Shown here: one piece after another, positions 60,619 through 64,000 of the stretch
How positions within the stretch are numbered: the first letter of the stretch is position 1
Layout of the letters: every line of letters begins with the position of its first letter
Notes under the pieces: model-generated
Databases searched by the model: none
The model's input: the letters and a program-made list of their open reading frames with translations, nothing else
Told to the model about the DNA's origin: nothing
Position numbers and translations under genes: made by a program
Assembly: GCA_965247175.1 (NCBI GenBank)
Contig: OZ252006.1
Coordinates: 124,001-188,000 of the forward strand
Source of the DNA: JANQMX01 sp965247175
GTDB lineage: Bacteria; Pseudomonadota; Alphaproteobacteria; Kiloniellales; DSM-21159
Direction of reading: 5' to 3'
Length of the DNA stretch: 64,000 nucleotides

Positions 60619-61029
60619 TCAGCCGCCCATCATCTTCTTGAGGTTCTCGAAGCCGGTTTCGTAGATGCTCTGGATCGCGGCAACCGCGTCGCCCTCCGGC
60701 CCCTTTGGCTCGAACTCACCTTCCCAGTGGACGACGGCCTTGCCGTCCTCGCCTTCCTCGACGCGGATGACGGCCTGGTAGTTCATCACCGGCAACGGGC
60801 CGCTGACGATCGAATAGCGGTAGGTACGGCCATCGTGATCGTGGGCCTCCAGCCGCTCGATGATCGAGCCGCCGCCGACGAGGTCGAGCCGCCGCTGCTG
60901 GCCGCCGTCCTCCAGCTCGCTCTTGCTGACTGCCGGATGCCAGTCGGGCAGTGCATTGAAGCGACCGATCAGCTCCCAGACCTGTTCGACCGGAGCATCA
61001 ACTTTCGACTGAACGGAGACCTTGGCCAC
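60619..61029 (-). CDS. SRPBCC (START/Bet v1-like) family protein
   Basis: A 136-residue protein of the polyketide-cyclase/dehydrase SRPBCC fold. The pattern KVDAPVEQVWELIGRFNALPDWHPAVSKSE at the N-terminus and a C-terminal helix ending in KKMMGG are typical. Members bind hydrophobic ligands; function unassigned. It converges on the redoxin gene. Confidence 0.8.
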   Translation of the reverse strand: MAKVSVQSKVDAPVEQVWELIGRFNALPDWHPAVSKSELEDGGQQRRLDLVGGGSIIERLEAHDHDGRTYRYSIVSGPLPVMNYQAVIRVEEGEDGKAVVHWEGEFEPKGPEGDAVAAIQSIYETGFENLKKMMGG

Positions 61030-61117
61030 GATATCCTCCCTGGCTTACGCCTTTGAGTTGCCGGAACCGGACTGCGGTGCCGGTTCGCTGGAGGAGGGAG
61101 TCTAAGCACAAATTGGC

Positions 61118-61152
61118 CAAGGAGGCGACTCGGCTTGCGAGTCGCCTCTTGG
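61118..61152 (-). terminator. Terminator of the subtilisin gene
   Basis: GAGGCGACTC and GAGTCGCCTC form a 10-bp stem with a 7-base loop, extended by CCAAG/CTTGG with one bulge, nine bases downstream of the leftward gene's stop. Confidence 0.7.
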
Positions 61153-61160
61153 GTCTGACG

Positions 61161-62828
61161 CTACTTCTCCACGCAGGCTCTGTTGGCGCGGATCAGACCC
61201 CAGCCGAACTGAGGGTCCTTGCCCGGCTTGCCGAGGTCGCGCGTGTTGCTCTTCAGCCAGTCGATGCTCTCGCCGATGTCGCCGTTCCAGCCTTGATTCT
61301 GGTTGGCGGAGGCAAGGATGGCGGTGACGAAAGGCGAGGCGAAGGAGGTGCCTTGCCGGTAGGTGCCACCGGTGCCGTCTGCGGCCGTCGTCCACACGCG
61401 TACACCGGGCGCTGCCACCGTGATGTAGTCGCCACGATTGGCGCGGCGATATGGCCGCAAGTTGGTGTCGACCGCCGTCACGGCGATCACCTGGTCGTAT
61501 GCGGCCGGGTAGGCGGGGCCCGCGAGCGGGCCCTTGTTGCCGGCCGCGGCCACCATCAGCGTGCCTTGGCCCGCCACGTTCGCGACCGCACGCTCCAAGA
61601 CCGAGTTGTTCGGGCCGCTGAAGCTGAGATTGATGGTCCGCACATTCTCGCTGGCCAGCCAGTCGAAGGCCTCGACGATGTCAAAGGCATTGGCCTCTCT
61701 CTTGTTTCCGCGTTTGTGGAAGACGCCGGCAACGTAGATCTTGGCGCGCGGGGCGAGGCCCGGAATGCTGCTGTCGCTGCGTCCGGCGATGATGCTGACG
61801 ACGGCCGTGCCGTGGTCTGTCTCGGCGGGTGGTCGATCATCGATGAAGGAGCGCTGCTCGATCCGTTGACCGCGCAAGACGGGATGATCTGCTTCCACTT
61901 CTGTGTCAATGACACCGATATCCGCGATCTCGCAGCTGCCGGGAGCCGGCGGTGACCATCCGACAAGCCGGTGGTGGCGGCAGTGATTGCCGCGGCAGTC
62001 GCTCTCTTCCAAACCATAGACGTCGTTCACCGCAACGTTCAGCTGCGGCTGCCTCGCGCGCAGCAAAGCCACCGCCTGACTGCCAGTGCGGCCGAGCGGC
62101 CCGGCCAGGCGCGTCAAGCTGAAGCCGAGAGCATCGAAGGTTTGCGTCTCCCGAACGAGGAAGTCCAAACCCAGCGCAACGTTCTGTGCATCCTGTGTCA
62201 GATTGACAACGATGACCTCGCTGCGCGTCAGGCCGCCCGCTGCTACAGGGAAGCCACCGTCCGAGGCGTCGGGCGTGCTCGGGCCGGCTTCGGCGCTATC
62301 GCTGGAGCTGCCGTCATCACCGTCGTCGCTCGAATCCGCGCTGTCGCCGTCGTCGCCGTCGTCGCCATCGTCTCCGTCATCGCCATCGTCGCCGGCATCG
62401 GCGCTATCACCGTCGTCTCCACCATCATCTCCGTCGCCGTCGCTGTCACCACCATCGCCATCGCCATCGCCGCCATCGCCATCGCCGTCACCGCCGTCGC
62501 CGTCACCGCCGTCGCCGTCACCGCCGTCGCCGTCACCATCACCGCCGCCGTCGCCGTCGCCACCGCCGCCGTCTCCGTCACCTCCGCCGCCGTCACCGTC
62601 ACCGCCGCCGCCGCCGTCGCCATCACCGCCGCCGTCGCCGTCGCCACCGCCGCCGTCTCCGTCACCTCCGCCGCCGTCACCGTCGCCACCGCCGCCGTCA
62701 CCGTCCTCAGCTAGGACCGGGTGCGGGAGAAGAAGTGTGACGGCGAGGATGGCCGGTGGGGTCAGAAAGAGAAAAGCCGAGAGCAGAAACGCACCAGTCC
62801 AGCGAACTCGATTCCGGTTTATGAGCAT
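61161..62828 (-). CDS. S8 family serine protease (subtilisin-like) with Gly-Asp tract
   Basis: A 555-residue exported protease. A signal peptide ends near residue 40 (PVLA). It is followed by about 150 residues of almost pure Asp and Gly, becoming Asp/Ser-rich, to about 190. The catalytic triad is D308 (DIGVIDTEVEADHP), H339 (TDHGTAVVSI) and S495 (GTSFASPF), and the oxyanion Asn lies in AAAGNKGPLAG. The Asp-Gly tract may bind calcium or act as an extended linker. The ribosome site GAGAGG is good. The promoter carries GGAAT-N16-CGTT, matching that of the divergent ECF sigma gene. Confidence 0.9.
   Translation of the reverse strand: MLINRNRVRWTGAFLLSAFLFLTPPAILAVTLLLPHPVLAEDGDGGGGDGDGGGGDGDGGGGDGDGGGDGDGGGGGDGDGGGGDGDGGGGDGDGGGDGDGDGGDGDGGDGDGGDGDGDGGDGDGDGGDSDGDGDDGGDDGDSADAGDDGDDGDDGDDGDDGDSADSSDDGDDGSSSDSAEAGPSTPDASDGGFPVAAGGLTRSEVIVVNLTQDAQNVALGLDFLVRETQTFDALGFSLTRLAGPLGRTGSQAVALLRARQPQLNVAVNDVYGLEESDCRGNHCRHHRLVGWSPPAPGSCEIADIGVIDTEVEADHPVLRGQRIEQRSFIDDRPPAETDHGTAVVSIIAGRSDSSIPGLAPRAKIYVAGVFHKRGNKREANAFDIVEAFDWLASENVRTINLSFSGPNNSVLERAVANVAGQGTLMVAAAGNKGPLAGPAYPAAYDQVIAVTAVDTNLRPYRRANRGDYITVAAPGVRVWTTAADGTGGTYRQGTSFASPFVTAILASANQNQGWNGDIGESIDWLKSNTRDLGKPGKDPQFGWGLIRANRACVEK
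62420..62705. repeat. Low-complexity Gly-Asp coding repeat
   Basis: Irregular tandem units of GGTGAC/GGCGAC type (seen as CCGTCACCGCCGTCGCC on the plus strand) encode the Asp-Gly tract of the subtilisin. Units are short (6-9 bases) and contiguous, with no constant spacer. Confidence 0.9.
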
Positions 62829-62891
62829 CTCGCCTCTCTCTTCTCTTGAGCGGGTCCAGCCGGCTATAGATAACCTAGCAATTGGGGCAAT

Positions 62892-62916
62892 AACGCGGGA
62901 AACAAGGTTTTATTCC
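62892..62916 (-). promoter_or_regulatory. ECF-type promoter of the subtilisin gene
   Basis: Minus-strand GGAAT, a 16-base spacer, then CGTT, giving a start near 62885 and a leader of about 57 bases. The same element drives the divergent sigma gene. Confidence 0.7.
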
Positions 62917-62964
62917 GCAATAAGTCTCCACTCGGGCGAGAAACGTTTTTTTCTTTGGTTAACG

Positions 62965-62989
62965 GGAATAATCGAGATGCGGGGGCGTT
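62965..62989 (+). promoter_or_regulatory. ECF-type promoter of the sigma factor gene
   Basis: Plus-strand GGAAT (62965-62969), a 16-base spacer, then CGTT (62986-62989), giving a start near 62996 and a short leader before the ATG at 63020. It indicates autoregulation. Confidence 0.7.
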
Positions 62990-63019
62990 GTGCCGGTCAA
63001 TGAACCTGGAAAGTCAGCC

Positions 63020-63511
63020 ATGACCGATGACATGAGGCGAGAGATGGTCGAGCTGCTACCGCGGCTTCGACGTTTCGCCTACGCGATCACCGGTGCGGCT
63101 GAGAAGGGAGACGACCTTGTTCAGGCCACCTGTGAACGCGCACTCAGCCGGGCCGAGCTATGGCAGCCTGGTACGCGCCTGGACAGTTGGATGTTTCGCA
63201 TCGCCCAGAACCTCTGGCGCGATCGTCTCCGCAGCGAAAAGCGGGCGAACTATGCAGACGCACCGCCTGAGGAGATGGAAATCGCAGGGACGGACGGGCG
63301 TCAGGTAATGGACGCGCGGATCGCCTTGACACAGGTTCGAGACGCCGTCGCGAAGCTGCCCGAAGAGCAGCGTGTGTTGGTTGCGTTGATTTGTGTCGAC
63401 GGTGCTTCCTATCGGCAGGCAGCCTCGATACTTGAAGTCCCGATCGGGACGGTGATGAGCCGCTTGGCGCGCGCGCGCCGCACTCTATCAGTGCTGATGG
63501 GCGAGGAATAA
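63020..63511 (+). CDS. ECF-family RNA polymerase sigma factor
   Basis: A 163-residue sigma factor with only regions 2 and 4. Region 2 (about 5-70) contains RRFAYAITGAAEKGDDLVQATCERAL and WMFRIAQNLWRDRLR. Region 4 (about 105-160) contains LPEEQRVLVALICVDGASYR and VPIGTVMSRLARARRTL. The ATG at 63020 is preferred over an upstream GTG at 62990 because the proposed transcript begins near 62996. It is followed by an anti-sigma gene five bases after its stop. Confidence 0.92.
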   Translation: MTDDMRREMVELLPRLRRFAYAITGAAEKGDDLVQATCERALSRAELWQPGTRLDSWMFRIAQNLWRDRLRSEKRANYADAPPEEMEIAGTDGRQVMDARIALTQVRDAVAKLPEEQRVLVALICVDGASYRQAASILEVPIGTVMSRLARARRTLSVLMGEE

Positions 63512-63516
63512 CGCGT

Positions 63517-64000
63517 ATGGCAGAGGATCGTGAAGAAGTGCTGCTAGCTTACATCGACGGCGAGCTGGAAGGGGCCGAATTGGCCCGCGCCGAACGCCTT
63601 ATCGCAGAGGACCCGGAGGCTCGGGCCTTCGTCGAAAAGCACCGCAGGATTGGCGAAAAGCTGCGCCAAGCCTTCGAGGGGCCGATGGAGGAGGAGGTGC
63701 CGGAACGGCTTCTGCGCCCTTTCGAAGATCCGCAGGATACGGTCACCGAAGCCACGGTGGTGCCCTTCCGGAGCAACCGCCGTCAGGCGGCTCCACGGCG
63801 CTGGACTGAGCTTGCCATGGCAGCGTCGGTCGCCCTCTGTGTCGGCGGCGTGATCGGGCTCAACCTCGACTTTGGGTCCGGGGGCGGAGCCTTTCAGCAG
63901 GCCGTGCATGTGGCCGGGCCAATCGACCGCGGAAGCGCTCTGCACCAGGTGCTTGAGGAGGTGGAGAGCTTCGAGAGCGTAACCTGGGAAGGTGGCGAGG
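63517..64000 (+). CDS. Anti-sigma factor, partial at window edge
   Basis: The frame starts at an ATG with GAGGA upstream and runs off the right edge without a stop (161 codons seen). The N-terminal part LLAYIDGELEGAELARAERLI resembles the helical anti-sigma domain (without an obvious zinc HxxxCxxC motif), then a Pro/Arg-rich linker and a probable transmembrane helix at about 93-110 (LAMAASVALCVGGVIGL). The position directly after the ECF gene supports it being the cognate membrane-bound anti-sigma factor. Confidence 0.8.
   Translation, partial: MAEDREEVLLAYIDGELEGAELARAERLIAEDPEARAFVEKHRRIGEKLRQAFEGPMEEEVPERLLRPFEDPQDTVTEATVVPFRSNRRQAAPRRWTELAMAASVALCVGGVIGLNLDFGSGGGAFQQAVHVAGPIDRGSALHQVLEEVESFESVTWEGGE

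Noticed and set aside
62420..62705. CRISPR-like look of the repeated plus-strand sequence
   Set aside because: Units are 6-9 bases without spacers and encode Asp-Gly in the subtilisin frame.

Overview
The window is a 64 kb piece of a high-GC alphaproteobacterial chromosome, most likely a marine or saline Rhodospirillales-type organism. This placement is an inference. It rests on the TRAP transporter operon, a DddP-type protein, a CoxL-like hydroxylase subunit, a DmdC-like acyl-CoA dehydrogenase, a class III cyclase fused to a TolB-like domain and TPRs, and an alphaproteobacterial-type REP element. There are about 60 protein genes, one tRNA gene and no complete mobile element, CRISPR array or rRNA.

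Layout. 0-7.5 kb: an operator-like palindrome at the left edge, a putative lipoprotein, a D,D-carboxypeptidase with a SPOR domain, and a sugar-nucleotide block (phosphomannomutase/phosphoglucomutase, ugd, galU) followed by an ExeA-type ATPase. 7.6-22.6 kb: mostly metabolic genes. They comprise an acyl-CoA dehydrogenase with a GlcD-like oxidase, a Sua5-type tRNA modification enzyme, an orphan ParA with an aminotransferase, D-cysteine desulfhydrase with a TauE-type exporter, nicotinamidase, the cyclase/TPR protein, cysQ and a solitary molybdenum hydroxylase large subunit. 22.8-32.1 kb: a DUF898 membrane protein with an M48 protease, an AT-rich island with one unknown gene, a MATE exporter, glmS-glmU and a DUF3108 protein.

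32.2-44.6 kb: tRNA-Val(CAC), two 2-oxoglutarate oxygenases, three paralogous PAPS-type sulfotransferases, an ELM1-family protein, a GT8-like and a GT4 glycosyltransferase, and a large AsmA-family protein with an embedded peptidoglycan-binding domain. Read together this looks like a locus for a sulfated surface glycan. galU and ugd could supply sugar donors, glmSU amino sugars, and cysQ could remove the PAP by-product.

44.7-54.2 kb: an accessory uptake and catabolic region with a membrane fatty-acid hydroxylase, a PhyH dioxygenase, TRAP DctMQP, a DUF6166 protein, an FAD oxidoreductase, a GntR/FCD regulator and a PanB-like protein that has lost canonical active-site residues. A perfect 18-bp palindrome lies between the -35 and -10 boxes of the oxidoreductase promoter. 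An 18-bp gapped motif is shared by the TRAP operon and panB-like upstream regions. 54.2-61 kb: small membrane proteins, a REP element, a LysR regulator with a T-N11-A box and a possible small divergent gene, a DddP-type DMSP lyase candidate, cytochrome c, gph, a thioredoxin-fold protein and an SRPBCC protein. 61-64 kb: a subtilisin with a long Gly-Asp tract, divergent from an ECF sigma factor and an anti-sigma gene cut by the window edge. Both divergent promoters carry the same GGAAT-N16-CGTT element.
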